Shown: positions 23,045-33,904 of the stretch, one piece after another | How positions within the stretch are numbered: the first letter of the stretch is position 1 | How the letters are laid out: every line of letters begins with the position of its first letter | DNA from: Heterobilharzia americana | Taxonomy: Eukaryota > Platyhelminthes > Trematoda > Strigeidida > Schistosomatidae | Direction of reading: 5' to 3' | DNA: 64,000 bases | Assembly (NCBI GenBank): GCA_944470555.2 | Contig: OX104131.1 | Coordinates: 17,600,515 to 17,664,514, forward strand | Position numbers and translations under genes: made by a program | Notes under the pieces: model-generated | The model's input: the letters and a program-made list of their open reading frames with translations, nothing else | What the model was told of the DNA's origin: nothing | The model's database searches: none

Positions 23045-23102
23045 TCCCAGGTTTCCCTTGTTCCTCCAACTGATGTCAGTCTAAGATGAATAACAACTTG
23101 AA

Positions 23103-23116
23103 ATTTATCACACTAA
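23103..23116. repeat. Target-site duplication, right (14 bp)
   Basis: ATTTATCACACTAA, the partner of 22538-22551. Confidence 0.75.
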
Positions 23117-23141
23117 CCAACAAATCTACATGATTGGTTTA

Positions 23142-23144
<3 letters not shown>

Positions 23145-23214
<70 letters not shown>
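23145..23214. repeat. (AT)n microsatellite, 70 bp
   Basis: About 35 uninterrupted AT units close to the 3' end of the fold-back unit. Confidence 0.98.
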
Positions 23215-23218
<4 letters not shown>

Positions 23219-23504
23219 ATTAGAGTAAAGCCTGAAGAGGATTTAATTGATAATAATATTGTTCGCTTATATGTTTTGTTCTAATTTTTCCAACTGACTG
23301 TTTTAAAACTATCTTGATACTACACAAATATCTACTAAACAGATTGATACTGTGTATAACTAATATTTTGTTTATTTGGGTATGAAACACTTAGGTTCTA
23401 TTCAACATTTATGAAAATTAGAGATTTTTTCCCTGCTGAACCAAGAGGTTTCAAAAATAACAGGTGGTATTTCAATTTTTAGTTTATGAAGACTGATTAA
23501 TTTC

Positions 23505-24065
23505 AAAGAAGTTTACTTCATGGACTGATATCAAGCAGAGAAATACTTAAAAACTGAGAGCACACTGGATAGCTGCCATGTCCTAGGTTAAGACTACTGA
23601 CTAGTGTGCACTAATGACTTTGTCGGGGATTTCGCCGAGAACCTTCACATTTTGCATCGAGTATTTTCCACTCAGGTACTGGTTCAGTATCTAATAAGTT
23701 CACTTCTCTCAATTACTGATATGGCGTTACCACCCTTAATTGTCATCACCAAGTATCTATCCTCACATCAAAGTTGATTGGATCTGTGATTTATGGCTTC
23801 TTATGGAAGCTTCAAGAAATATATTTTGAAGGTGACTGTTAAGCATTGAGCACTACTTCGAATGATGGTAAGAAAGTGTGGATCATTGAAATGTGACCTA
23901 CTGGCTGGTTGGTAACGTGATCACTGAAAGATTTGACTGTCCTGAGCTCGATCTTTCAATAAATCTTATGGAACCGTCGGTGAGGATTTCCAGTCAAAAA
24001 CCACAGAGCTATCCAGTGACCTCAAGTTTTCAAAGGTTCTACTCTCCGTGGTCAAAACGTTTTAA
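23505..24065 (+). repeat. Decayed fold-back hammerhead SINE unit
   Basis: The left end reads CATGGACTGATATCA and AGCACACTGGATAGCTGCC (reverse arm). The right part has an A-box-like TGGCTGGTTGGTAACGTG near 23900, GAGCTCGATCTTTC as B box, then TATCCAGTGACCTCAAG and AAAGGTTCTACTC. The order matches 22552-23102, but the hammerhead core is lost. Confidence 0.55.
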
Positions 24066-24679
24066 GGTAAAAGTAGCACATTTATCGGGAAAAATATCGG
24101 TAGTTTTCACTATTCATGATTGGCTTAGAACTTTTTGAATACCTCTTAACCTTTCAGTAAGACATTTATGCGGTTAAACGGTTTCATCAATATCTCTACT
24201 CGAAGGTATGATGAACAAAGAAAAAATAGTTGTGAAAATGATCGTCCAAAGTTCGAAAACCAGCTAACACTTCTATTAGGGTTATGTGTGGCTTTCTCTG
24301 ACGATCTTTTAATCTAGTTATTTCTTGAAAGAATGACAACGGAAAAATTCAATTTATGGACTGATAAAAGTGGGAAGCTAAAAACACTACTAGCAATGGT
24401 GGTATAAGCCGTTGTTGTTGTTGTTGATGTGGTAGATCCTCTTTGAATACATGCTCACTTATGTAGTTGTAATCTTCCCAATAGGTGTGATCTAAGTATC
24501 TTACTCATAGTCTTCTTTTTTTTCCATATGATATGATACTTTGTATTTTATACGCTACAAAAGTAAAGCAAGATGAACACATATTTTATAAAATCCTGTG
24601 TTAGTGTTTGCATACAGAAGTAACGTGTATTCCTGAGTAGAATACTGACTGACTAACAAAATCAGTTTAGAAACCCGCA

Positions 24680-25115
24680 AACAAGTGCATCAGTCCAAGT
24701 TGCCACAATTCACAGTAGTTCACAAACATCAGATACACGAAATAAGAGTGAAGTGACAGTAGACGAAGTTGTGTGAGAGAATAAACGATCTGAAGATGAA
24801 ATTTGGTGCAAATATTCAAACTTTAGAAGATGTCAAGAAGTGAATACATCTATGCCGTTGTCATCGATTTCCAGGCATTTCACCTGGTGTCCTCAACCAC
24901 TGATTCCTTTCGTCTGGAGGACCCCAACTAGACAGTTGACAACTCCTAACACGTCTCGTACCAACAGTCGAGGACTTCATCGACTGGTATCAGGTGTTTG
25001 TCTAGCCACCGTAAACGGTGTTTCAACCCAATCCAACATTGCGTAGTATGGGACGTGGAAGTTGGTGGTGGCTAGGTATGTGCAGTGCATGGTCAAGGCC
25101 ATGCGAGTTGGCTTA
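24680..25115 (-). repeat. LINE 3'-end fragment, minus strand
   Basis: The reverse complement closely matches 17340-17800 (CTAGCCACCGTAAACGGTGT, GTCCTCGACTGTTGG-type blocks, TTCATCTTCAGATCG). Identity is high by eye, so these two copies are close relatives. Only the tail region is present. Confidence 0.75.
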
Positions 25116-26396
25116 TATTTCTAATTTCATCAACTGGCTTGCCTGGCTCCCAAGTCTGAAAAAAAACTAGTATATCTCTCTTATTTGTGGCAATATTTTC
25201 TTCGCATAGTATATTCTCTCTCATTTTAACAGCATTCATTAGAAAGCAAAGTTTTTAATTCAGACTTTTAATTATATTCACGCTTTTTAAGTTCATACAA
25301 AATGTTTAAAAATATTAAGATTATTTGGTGTCGCAAGAAACGTCAGGAATGTGCTTTTTCGAAGTTCATATGGATATCAACATTTTTTTTTGTTTTATTA
25401 AGGTAACTTAAATCCGTTTAAGAAATGAGTACAGCTTTGTTGCGGAGACTTGTCGTTTCATCCACTTGATGGGAATTTTATAAATATCTTAGACTTTAAG
25501 TATGTAAGGTGGTTTATTTTGACATGCGTATCATGGAGTTCTTAAGAGAAGCTGTAATGATGAACACTTCTCGGGGGTGAGAGCAAATACTAGCCGATGG
25601 TATCAGATAATAGTTACACTTCATTGTGAATTAAGAGGAGTAGTAAATTGTAATGCATTGAATTCCATCTCAGCTTATTGAGAAAGCTAACGAACTTGGA
25701 CTCGATTTCTGGCGGGATCATGAGTGGGTAAACTAGGGCGAAACAGTTTTTCAGTACTCCTGAATTCTTGATGGTTTTTGCAACTAATGTCATTCCATGA
25801 TGAAAGTCACCTTAAGTGATTATATTCCTCTGTTAACTGTCAAATGTATTGAAGATAAAAGAAAATATTCAAAAGGTTGTTATTTGATAACTTGTATTGT
25901 ACAAATTGAATGAAAATTTCTGCAATAATTTCTTTTGTTGGAACTGCAACTTTTGGTTTTCTTTACATACATTATGAAGTTAAGAGTGAAAACAATAGAA
26001 CTGTTCGACATATATAAACAACTGAGCAACATGAATATTTGAAAGCAGATGATCAGAGTAATTGGCGGTAACTAAACAAAAGATTCTGTTATTTTGGTTG
26101 CAGGCAATCGTTAGAAAGTCTTACTTTACCTAGATTTTGTGCTAATTAGTACTCATCAGTAAAGCATATCTTCTAACCCTCATCATTCAGTGTTATAATC
26201 AAATATGTTGCCACTGAGCTATTTAGGTAGCGACTAGCCTCTCATAGAATTGGATTAAGTGCATTGATTGGTTACTAAAGAGTAAAAAGTTTTATGTCTA
26301 GTCTTTAAATTGTCTTGAAATTGTTATTTATCATTTATCCAACTTGAGTATCATTATATATCATATGTGGTTGTTCTTTTTGTTTTATTTACAGAA
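25116..26396. other. No gene; one decayed SINE arm
   Basis: Mostly unassigned. At about 25690-25815 GGACTCGATTTCTGGCGGG, AGGGCGAAACAG and TAATGTCATTCCATGATGAA recall a hammerhead SINE right arm without an intact core. Confidence 0.4.
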
Positions 26397-26500
26397 TAAT
26401 TTATCTACTGAGTCGACTACTTGTAATGACTGGTGCAGTAATACCTTCCTCATACATATCATATACACATAAACATTTCTTATCCTTTATATAAATTCAT
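26397..26500 (+). other. Possible terminal exon, weak
   Basis: TTTTGTTTTATTTACAG looks like a splice acceptor. One downstream frame reads IIYLLSRLLVMTGAVIPSSY and stops soon after. No family is recognised, and the AT-rich context makes chance acceptors common. Recorded as a candidate only. Confidence 0.2.
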
Positions 26501-28030
26501 GTTTGTCTACATTTAACTATTCACTGTACATGTTTTCCTTCCTGTTTACTTTGTAGGCATGAAATTAGTAGTGTGCAGTTTATTGTTTCTATTTCCTTAC
26601 CGTTAGTGTAACTGTTTCTCATCTAGCCTATTGTGTGTACGCACTACGAGTATATGTGTATGTGTCTGTGTAATTAAGAATTGTGCTTCCATAGACGTGA
26701 ACACGCTGATATTATGTAATATCTGATTAAAGTATACTTTTTTGTATTATTCGAATACATACATATTTTATCTTCACTTCGGTTAATTGTTCCTTCCAGT
26801 CGATTTCATTCTACTATATTTCACCATCTCCTTTTCAATAATTGGAATAATTTATTTATCAAGTAATCTTTCTTTCTATAACAACAAATATTTCTAGAAT
26901 AGTTTTTCACTGATACTTCATCACTTTTTACGAGAAATTATGCTAAGTTGTTAATTTTTTTCAAGTAAGTTACACTGCTCACATCAAGTTGTTATGGTTA
27001 GTTGTAGTGATGGCAGTATTGATAATTTTAGTAGCAGCAGCAGGGGTAGCAGTACCACTGTCGAAGCTGACATCATGTTCGCAGTAAATTCATTTTTTAC
27101 TTGGTATTCCGTCTTCATAGTAGTTCGAAAATATCTTCTTGTGATTATACTTGCCAATAATATTATATTCTCTCATTGTACACGGGAGGACATTATTATT
27201 TTTTCACTCTTTTATATCTATCGAAAAACATATTTTGTTATACATATATTTTTTGCAATATATGTTTTTTGGTTCTTTAATATGCTGTTTTTTTTCTACT
27301 GTTTTCTTTTTTCTTTGCACAATGCATTTCATTCATGCAACAACAACAAATACAGCAGGATTCTCTGATCTGCCAAACTCTTTCATTCAATGATAGTGTG
27401 TCTCCACTTCCTTTTTTGTTCTATCGATTCAAATATTTGCCGATTGTTATCCAAATTGATGTTTTTCTCTCTCTCTCCCTACTGACAAGCTGGTTGGTTG
27501 AATGGGAACTGTTATTCTTTCTGATTAATTTATCTCTTATCTAGTTAAGGTGTTTTCTTTTTACACCCATTTTTTATATTTTATGGTGTAATATCGAACT
27601 AGTTGAATGATTATCTCCTACCTGAGGTTGATATTTTACAGGATTTATGCTGTTTTCATTTCTTTTTTTAAAAATATATGCAAAATGAAGGAAGAAAGAT
27701 TTGTTTTTCTTTGTTATTTGTACTCATCTTTGGCTTTTACTTGAGCTAGAAAACATGTTCCACCATTCCAGTTTGTCGGAAATAACCCTTTTCTTCACTG
27801 GCCTACTCATCAACATTATGAGTGTTTGCGTGTGTTTGTTGGTTGCTTTGACCTAATGACTTTTTATGACACGACTTCCGTAAACTTTATAGGCTTTCAC
27901 AAGTTCCAATAGGTAAGTGAAGGCTTGTTATTTGAATGTCATTTCCAGGATCACTCTGTGGTTAGTCAGTCAGTTCATCCCAAAAACAAAAAGCTTCCTC
28001 TCCGATTTTGATATTCATCTATATCTCTGC
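26501..28030. other. No gene recognised
   Basis: T-rich DNA. The hydrophobic open frames at 26994-27544 reflect T-rich composition (Phe/Ile/Leu runs), not a recognisable protein. Confidence 0.4.
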
Positions 28031-28260
28031 AGTTAACTGTTTTCAGCATGTTATTCGATACACAAATTGAATTCACATCCAGTAAATCAATGGTGACATC
28101 ATTTCAGCAAGAAGCGTTCGATGTAGATCTCTGTTGGTTCGACATTCATCAAGAAGGCGTATACGTAACCTCTAGAGAAATAGTTTGCCCTCAAAGGTTC
28201 GAATGTATGTCATTCAGTACTTTATTAGAGATATTACCAGTCAGCTATGTAAGCCACTAA
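28031..28260 (+). other. Unassigned open frame, possible exon
   Basis: Behind an acceptor-like ATATCTCTGCAG, a frame stays open to TAA at 28258-28260. It includes a Met at 28048 (MLFDTQIEFTSSKSM, later FDVDLCWFDIHQEGVYVTS). Composition is balanced for this AT-rich DNA, but no family is recognised and there is no matching donor exon. It may be chance. Confidence 0.25.
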
Positions 28261-29404
28261 AGAACTATTGTATGATTGAATGAGATGTTTTGATTGGTCA
28301 TTGAAAAGCAGTCAATTTCATGTTGTCTATTTTCTAGTGTTCATTTCCCGATTGATCCTTTTACAACCTGATCCGTAAGTAAGGCAGCATACTGTCTCGT
28401 ACGCTCTACTATATAGGTTATCTAAGCATAACTGAGGGTACAGTCTTGGGTGACAATTCTTTTGTGCATATATAATTTCATTCAAACGGAGGAAAAAAAC
28501 ATTTTCTGAGATATTCCTAGTGGGATACTAGAAGCAGCTGTTTTTAGAAAAGTATGCAGTAACCGACTTTTACGGATACTTATTCAAAACAAAGTTAGAT
28601 TTCTTCAGTTACATTAATTTTTCGTTCATATATAACTTCACAGTAGATTGGCTTTCAAAGTTCGAATGAAGAACATTGTTAATTTCTCAAGAAAATCTAC
28701 ATAAACCAACAATTAAGACCGTGGAAACCATGCAATCTTGTTAGGAAACCAATTTTAAGGTGACCATCTGAAGTTATTGTTACACAATGGACATTTTAAA
28801 TATTTTTAGTGATGAAGCAGCACATTACTGTGATGATCCATTATTAATTATCTCTGTAGTTGAAAAATTTTGTGAATAATCAGAACACAATAAATATTTT
28901 GCCAAATTTCTTCTTTTCTAGCAAAGTAAAACTGCGTAAAAGGTTGATAAATCAAACTTGAAAGGTAATATGGAAGACAATTTTCTTGAATTTAGTATGA
29001 TTTCGCATGTTAATCAGTACTAGTTATCAATTTTATCAATAGGTAACTTTGTTCACCCCCTTCCCACCATTTCAAGTGCAGGCATTTGTTGATTCGATCA
29101 AGAGTAATTCAAGTTTATACTCTCATGATATATACTATATCTGAGAAAAGGGGGTGACTACAACTACCATTGAGGGTTAGTTTCTCGTATTCACTGTACC
29201 TGAAGACATTTAATCATATTCAGTTCCATTTCAAATGAGTCATTAATGAGCATCAGTAATGGTTGTTATTTATTGATAGTTGTAATCTCCCGTTCGTTAC
29301 TATAATGAACCGATAGACACCTGGATATTTCGCCAAGTTTCATCTTACTACTACCCGTCATAAACAAAAGACATTGATAAAAAATTACAAAAACCAGTAA
29401 ATAG
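28261..29404. other. No gene recognised
   Basis: AT-rich unassigned DNA without clear repeats. Confidence 0.35.
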
Positions 29405-29600
29405 CAAATGAGATCTGTCACACAACAAGGGGCTCCTGTTACTCAGTAGATTATAATCTGGAATTTGAAGTAATGGGTGTAGGGTTTGAGTGTCAATGGG
29501 GAACATCATTACTCAATGGGATGCAAGTACATAGACCTGATGAGTCTTAAGCAGGACGAAATGTGCATTCCGAATTCCACTGCTAGCCACTGACAAACAA
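29405..29600 (+). mobile_element. Sm-alpha-type hammerhead SINE
   Basis: An A-box-like TACTCAGTAGATTATAATC, a B-box-like GGGTTTGAGTGTC, the CATCATTACTCAATGGG block and the hammerhead region are in the same order as at 20090-20340. The 3' end is AATTCCACTGCTAGCCAC, shared with the reverse copy at 57730. Confidence 0.75.
29537..29569 (+). ncRNA. Hammerhead core with consensus CUGAUGA and GAAA
   Basis: CTGATGA is at 29537-29543 and GAAA at 29558-29561. Stem II is GUC/GAC with a UUAAGCAG loop. Stem III AUGU/GCAU is self-complementary apart from one G-U. Stem I does not pair (upstream GAC against CCGAA), so the catalytic core is consensus but the cleavage helix is degraded. Confidence 0.6.
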
Positions 29601-29794
29601 ATAACATCATCAGCAAAAGTCTGTTGGTTTCAATGGATACTATTCTTGTTTATTACAATTTACAAACAGTTGGAAGGATCTTGATAGAAAAGTAAACTGT
29701 ATCATACAACTAGAAAGTAAACATGACGAAAGTTAGTGTTCCTATTACAAGTCTTATGCGTCAAAATTTGGTTATTTATAGTTTTGAGAGTGAT

Positions 29795-29885
29795 ATTTAT
29801 CGTGAACTGGCATCATTTGGAGAACCACTGGAAACGTGAGAGGACTGAACAACTTTTTCTCCTAATGTTATGGCATTTGAGAGTC
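29795..29885 (-). repeat. Decayed hammerhead SINE arm
   Basis: AACTGGCATCATTTGGAGAA, CACTGGAAACGTGAGAGGAC and TTTTTCTCCTAATG keep the order of a reverse arm at low identity. Confidence 0.4.
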
Positions 29886-30585
29886 AACAATTTCTAAACT
29901 GTGTTATTAGAGACAGCCCAAGTCAGAATAGTCTATTAAAGATCAGATGAAAACTGTTCTAATGAGACGCTAAATGATGAGTGTAGATCTGTGGAAGAGT
30001 ATGCACCTAGAAGTCGATAGCTGCTGAATTTTATCAGATAATATTACATTCAGGAAGCAAATAACAATAGTACTGTGTACTAAATTGATTTCAGAGTATA
30101 CGGCTACACGAATCTCGATACCCCGACTTGACTTCTGTGTACTTTTGGAAGTAAAAACATCTGAAGAGCATATACGAATGAATTTCTAAATCTTAGAGCA
30201 TATTCTAACATCTCTTATCAGTTCGAAGTCGTTCTATTCCATAGTAATCCACCTACCATATGATGAACTCTCAGGTTAAATAAAAAACACCTAAACCTTT
30301 AAGTTTTTAAACCAAATAAAAGCATCACCTCTACTCTGGTTTGTCCAAAACTAATGCAATCAGAGTAAACCGACTATATTCATCTACTACAAAAGAGACA
30401 GTTATTAGTTTTCTTTTGTTTTGGTGCACTAAGAGCTACTTATAAGAATGTGTATAAATAGTATATGTGGCGACGATGAAAATGATTATGATGATGATCA
30501 TATCAAGATAACCTTACAACCTCGAGAAATGGTTTATGTAGTTGTAATTTTCTTGCCTCTTTTGTCATTATAGGTAGTAAGATAT
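29886..30585. other. No gene recognised
   Basis: Unassigned AT-rich DNA between a SINE relic and a PLE relic. Confidence 0.35.
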
Positions 30586-30589
30586 TCCA

Positions 30590-31080
30590 TATATGGTGTT
30601 GACGCGAAAAACAAAGATTCAGTTATCAATCTCTACCTCTACCCAATGAAGTTATGTTTTAGTACTGTCGCTCTATTCTATCCTACTATGTGGTTTTGTT
30701 CACTTCAATGCACAGCTACAACTAAGCTTTTCTCTAAAGTCCTTATCTTACTAGGATCTAGCAATTTTAATTTCGACATGATTTTGTGCTTGGATAGCCT
30801 AATTGACCCTCGTTGAACACTTCAACGTATTTATTTCACCTCTAAATCGCTGTAAAGGGTTTGATAAACTAAGTTAATTGGATCAACATGATCTTTAAAC
30901 CGACAAAGTTTATTTCTAATCGAGTTTGTAGGTTTAAATGCCACTCTAATATCTCTCTTTATCATTTTTACTAACTCCAGTAATATTCCTTGATTAACCA
31001 GGATTTGCATACAATTCTTCCATTTCACTAACTTCAATATATCAGGAAGAACGAAAGTAGCAGAATTAGCATGCATGTAT
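30590..31080 (-). pseudogene. Penelope-like element relic, start of nuclease region
   Basis: The minus-strand frame 31076-30831 includes LVKMIKRDIRVAFKPTNSIR, NKLCRFKDHVD and NLVYQ. This is the block just before and into the GIY-YIG domain (VAFKPTN, L.R.KD, VYQ/VYK). The nuclease core itself is not readable. A tail to about 30590 resembles 33590-33740 and 40100-40330, including CTTTTCTCTA and CTTACTAGGATCTA blocks. Confidence 0.65.
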
Positions 31081-31298
31081 TACGTGACTTCTCCTCGGCT
31101 GCTTTGAAACCTATAGAATATAATATTTATGATAAACAATGTTACACGACTTCATTAATAAATCGACAAGGATTTATTGAATTGAGATAGAAAGTAGCAG
31201 ATATTTAGGTTGGTCAACACTGATGAAGTTGTTAGGACTACTCAAAGGTTAACTATTTATACAGTGAAAGAATGAACATCAGAGAGAAGAGAGGGAAA

Positions 31299-31302
<4 letters not shown>

Positions 31303-31331
<29 letters not shown>
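31303..31331. repeat. (AT)n microsatellite
   Basis: About 14 AT units, read directly. Confidence 0.95.
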
Positions 31332-31334
<3 letters not shown>

Positions 31335-32071
31335 AAAGAGTATGCTGACAGATTACGCTATTATATCACATTCTTGATGCTTAATATCATAAGAAAAGTA
31401 GATGTCAGTAAAAAATTAAAATGCTAGACTTTCAAAAATGCTAGTTTTACTCATTATTACTCATTTATACAACACTTCCACTCGAGAGAAGTACAAACAG
31501 ATAATATACTTTAAAGCTCAAAAAAGATTCATCTGTAAACTCAGTGAAATAGAAACTCAGAAAACTAGGAGATACAACATTCCTCTCTACCTGTTGTATT
31601 ATGCCTATACAGCTGAAGGAAAAGCCATCTTTTTTGGTATTTCTTATGTATTATATTCTCCATTTCATATGTCTATGTGGAGATGGTTATATAGGTAAAA
31701 ACGAATCAGTCAGCTCCCTATCCTTTTCTTTAATACTCTCTTGTATGGTCAAATAGAGGGGTGCATTAAAACAATAAAACTTCACCTTTTTATCATTCTA
31801 TACAGAGTTCCACAGTGGTTCTCCAGGCTTTTACGCCCTCAAGTATCGATCATAACACAGGTGATAGCTATCGAAATGCTTTACTGAATTTATGTATACA
31901 GAAGACACTTAGTTTGTCCATTCTATCTTCATGGCATGCCACCCACAAACCAGATACAACAGCAATAATTTTCTTTCCAGGTCAAACAAGATGATTCAAA
32001 ATATTACCTTCGTTTTTATCATCCTCACTATCACCATCGTTTTATACCACTTAGAATTTATATTTTCCTCT
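31332..32071. other. No gene recognised
   Basis: An 86-codon open frame at 31438-31698 (many Tyr, Ile and Lys) has no family signature. The rest is unassigned. Confidence 0.35.
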
Positions 32072-33118
32072 ACGGAGTGCCACAAACCTTTATCAACCTC
32101 ATTCAATAGCTATATGAAAACGCCACATGCCAAGTGATCCAAAATGGAAAGCTCAGCGACGCCTTTGAAGTAAAGACAGGAGTAAGACAAGGCTGTCTAC
32201 TATCACCCATGATATTCCTAATTGTTATGGTTTGGATCATGCAGCAAACCGTGAGGAGCGAGAACATGGAGATACGCTGGACCGATGAAAAGACCACAGA
32301 GGAAGATTTGGATTTCGCCGATGATTTATGTTTAATGTCGCACAAACTCGAAAACTAACAGGTTGATGGGACTTCAAATGAATGTAGAGAAGACGGAGGT
32401 GATGAAGATAGCCAACCAACAACAACAACAAGCACCAATCACCATCAACGGGAGAAACCTAAAGGAAGTAGTCTCTTTCACCTACACCTACCTAGGCAAG
32501 GCAGCATCGTTTCAACTACAGGCGGCACAGATGAGGATGTCAAAACCAGGATCGGAAAGATAGCAAGACAGGCGTTTATTAACCTGAAACCAGTGTGGAG
32601 ATCTACTGCACTCAGCAGAAATTGTGAACAAGATCCGGATTCTCAACACCAATGTCAAACCAGTGCTTCCGTATAGTTCAGAAACTTGGCGTGCCACGAA
32701 AAGCATTTCCAACAAACTGCAGACATTCATCAACAACTGCCTACGCTGGTTCAATACTGAAGATCAGATGGCCAGAATAATAAGAACAAGCAACTCTGGT
32801 CGGCAACGAACCAACCAAGAACCTATGACCCAACAAATATGCAGTAGAAGAAAGTGGAGATAGATTGGGTATACGCTAAGAAAACCGACTGGGGACATCA
32901 TGCGCCAGGCCAGGCCCTCTAGTGGAATCCAAAGGGAAAACGACGAGTTGGGAATCCGAGGCGAGGGGGACATGGAGGAGATCATGTTAGGAAGAAATGA
33001 AAGCCCGTGGGCAGTCGTGGCGCTAGGTTTTGAAGACTGCAGAGAACAGAGTGGGATGGAAACGTGCTAGTGAAGCCCTATGTTCTACTAGGAACCCAAG
33101 GGGAAAATAATAAATAAT
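32072..33118 (+). mobile_element. RTE-clade LINE (SR2-like), 5'-truncated
   Basis: The copy begins mid-RT (TACGGAGTGCCACAAACC, as at 52297) and runs to the end (AGGAACCCAAGGGGAAAATAA plus a TAA-rich tail). The RT motif-B region GVRQGCLLSPMIFLI is readable. The catalytic FADD is intact at 32314-32325 in the same frame, followed by LCLMSHKLEN and a stop. A short deletion and frameshift then lead to MNVEKTEVMK and FINNCLRW. The open frame at 32134-32358 is part of this copy. The frames opposite it on the minus strand are shadows. No clear TSD. Confidence 0.85.
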
Positions 33119-33585
33119 AATAATCTTAGTTTCATGGTCAGTCTAATTGCTACATGACAATAATCTGTCCACCTCTACTACCTACTGAAATGCACAAGTT
33201 ATTTGTGTACCGACAATAATAGACTACCTAGATTATAGGAACTCCTGAATGATTTTACTGTTGTCATCATCTTAATTCATTTACTTGAACTCAATTCCTG
33301 TTAACCATAATGGTATCAGGTGTTTATGTTGACTAATTTCTTTATGTATGCGTAAAGTATGGCTAGAAATTACCAAAAAATCAAGTATTTGCTTAAATTG
33401 TGTTTTTTAAATATACGAATAAACAGCTAATCAGATTAGTTTATTTGATCATAGTATTATTTACTAGATAACGTAACAACTTTCTTGTCTAACTTTATTG
33501 ATCTATTTCTCTTCATTCCCTTGGTAGTAAAATTTTCTACATATACTGAATTGATGAACAAAGATTCAGTGAACAGCCTCTCTCT
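33119..33585. other. No gene recognised
   Basis: Unassigned DNA. A (CT)8 tract lies at 33578-33593. Confidence 0.35.
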
Positions 33586-33589
33586 CTCT

Positions 33590-33885
33590 CTCCAGTAAAC
33601 TATATTAGCCTTCACGACTGTAACTCTGTGTCACCCTATTCTATCTTTGCATGTTATCGCAACATAAGTACAGCAGAATTGTTCTTCAGATTGCTTCTGT
33701 TAATAAGGTCTATCACTGTTAAATTAGCTAGGCTCCTATATTATGCCAACCTTACCGACCCCAACCGACGAGAAGTTTGATGAATTAAACTGTTTTATCT
33801 AATTGTATCAGTTCAATAAATTTGTCTCTGAGTAAATTTGTAAGTTTGAACGCTTGATTGAAGATTGTACACAAGCTTTTTGATA
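33590..33885 (-). pseudogene. Penelope-like element fragment
   Basis: On the minus strand QAFKLTNLLRDKFIELIQLD parallels VAFKPTNSIRNKL of 31076-30831, followed by stops. The non-coding part resembles 30600-30760. Small and decayed. Confidence 0.5.
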
Positions 33886-33904
33886 ACGTTCCTTATGTGG
33901 CCAT

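Larger units (their letters stand above)
22552..23102 (+). mobile_element. Fold-back hammerhead SINE unit with TSD
   Basis: This is a 551-bp non-coding unit. A short leader (ATTTTGAGGGAG...) is followed by a left arm of about 125 bp (about 22590-22715) in reverse orientation and a unique centre of about 200 bp. A tRNA-like A box (TGGCTCAATGGT, about 22922) and B box (GGTTCGGTCCC, 22965-22975) come next, then the right arm to the 3' end GATGAATAACAACTTGAA. The arms are inverted copies, and each carries a hammerhead-ribozyme sequence on its own sense strand. A 14-bp TSD indicates insertion by LINE-type target-primed reverse transcription, not by cut-and-paste. A nearly identical unit lies inverted at 54432-54959. 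A read-through transcript would fold into a long hairpin. Confidence 0.75.

Noticed and set aside
22552..23102. Long terminal inverted repeats suggesting a cut-and-paste DNA transposon (Merlin-like or MITE)
   Set aside because: TSDs are 12-14 bp and variable, the ends are not symmetrical (the leader is present on one side only) and tRNA-like boxes are present. LINE-mediated insertion fits better, though a transposon origin of the arms is not excluded.
23145..23214. AT-repeat tracts as CRISPR-like or regulatory arrays
   Set aside because: Simple dinucleotide runs without spacers. They are ordinary microsatellites in an AT-rich eukaryotic genome.
26994..27544. Overlapping hydrophobic open frames
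   Set aside because: Phe/Ile/Leu-rich translations are expected from T-rich DNA. No motif, conserved spacing or splice context supports them.
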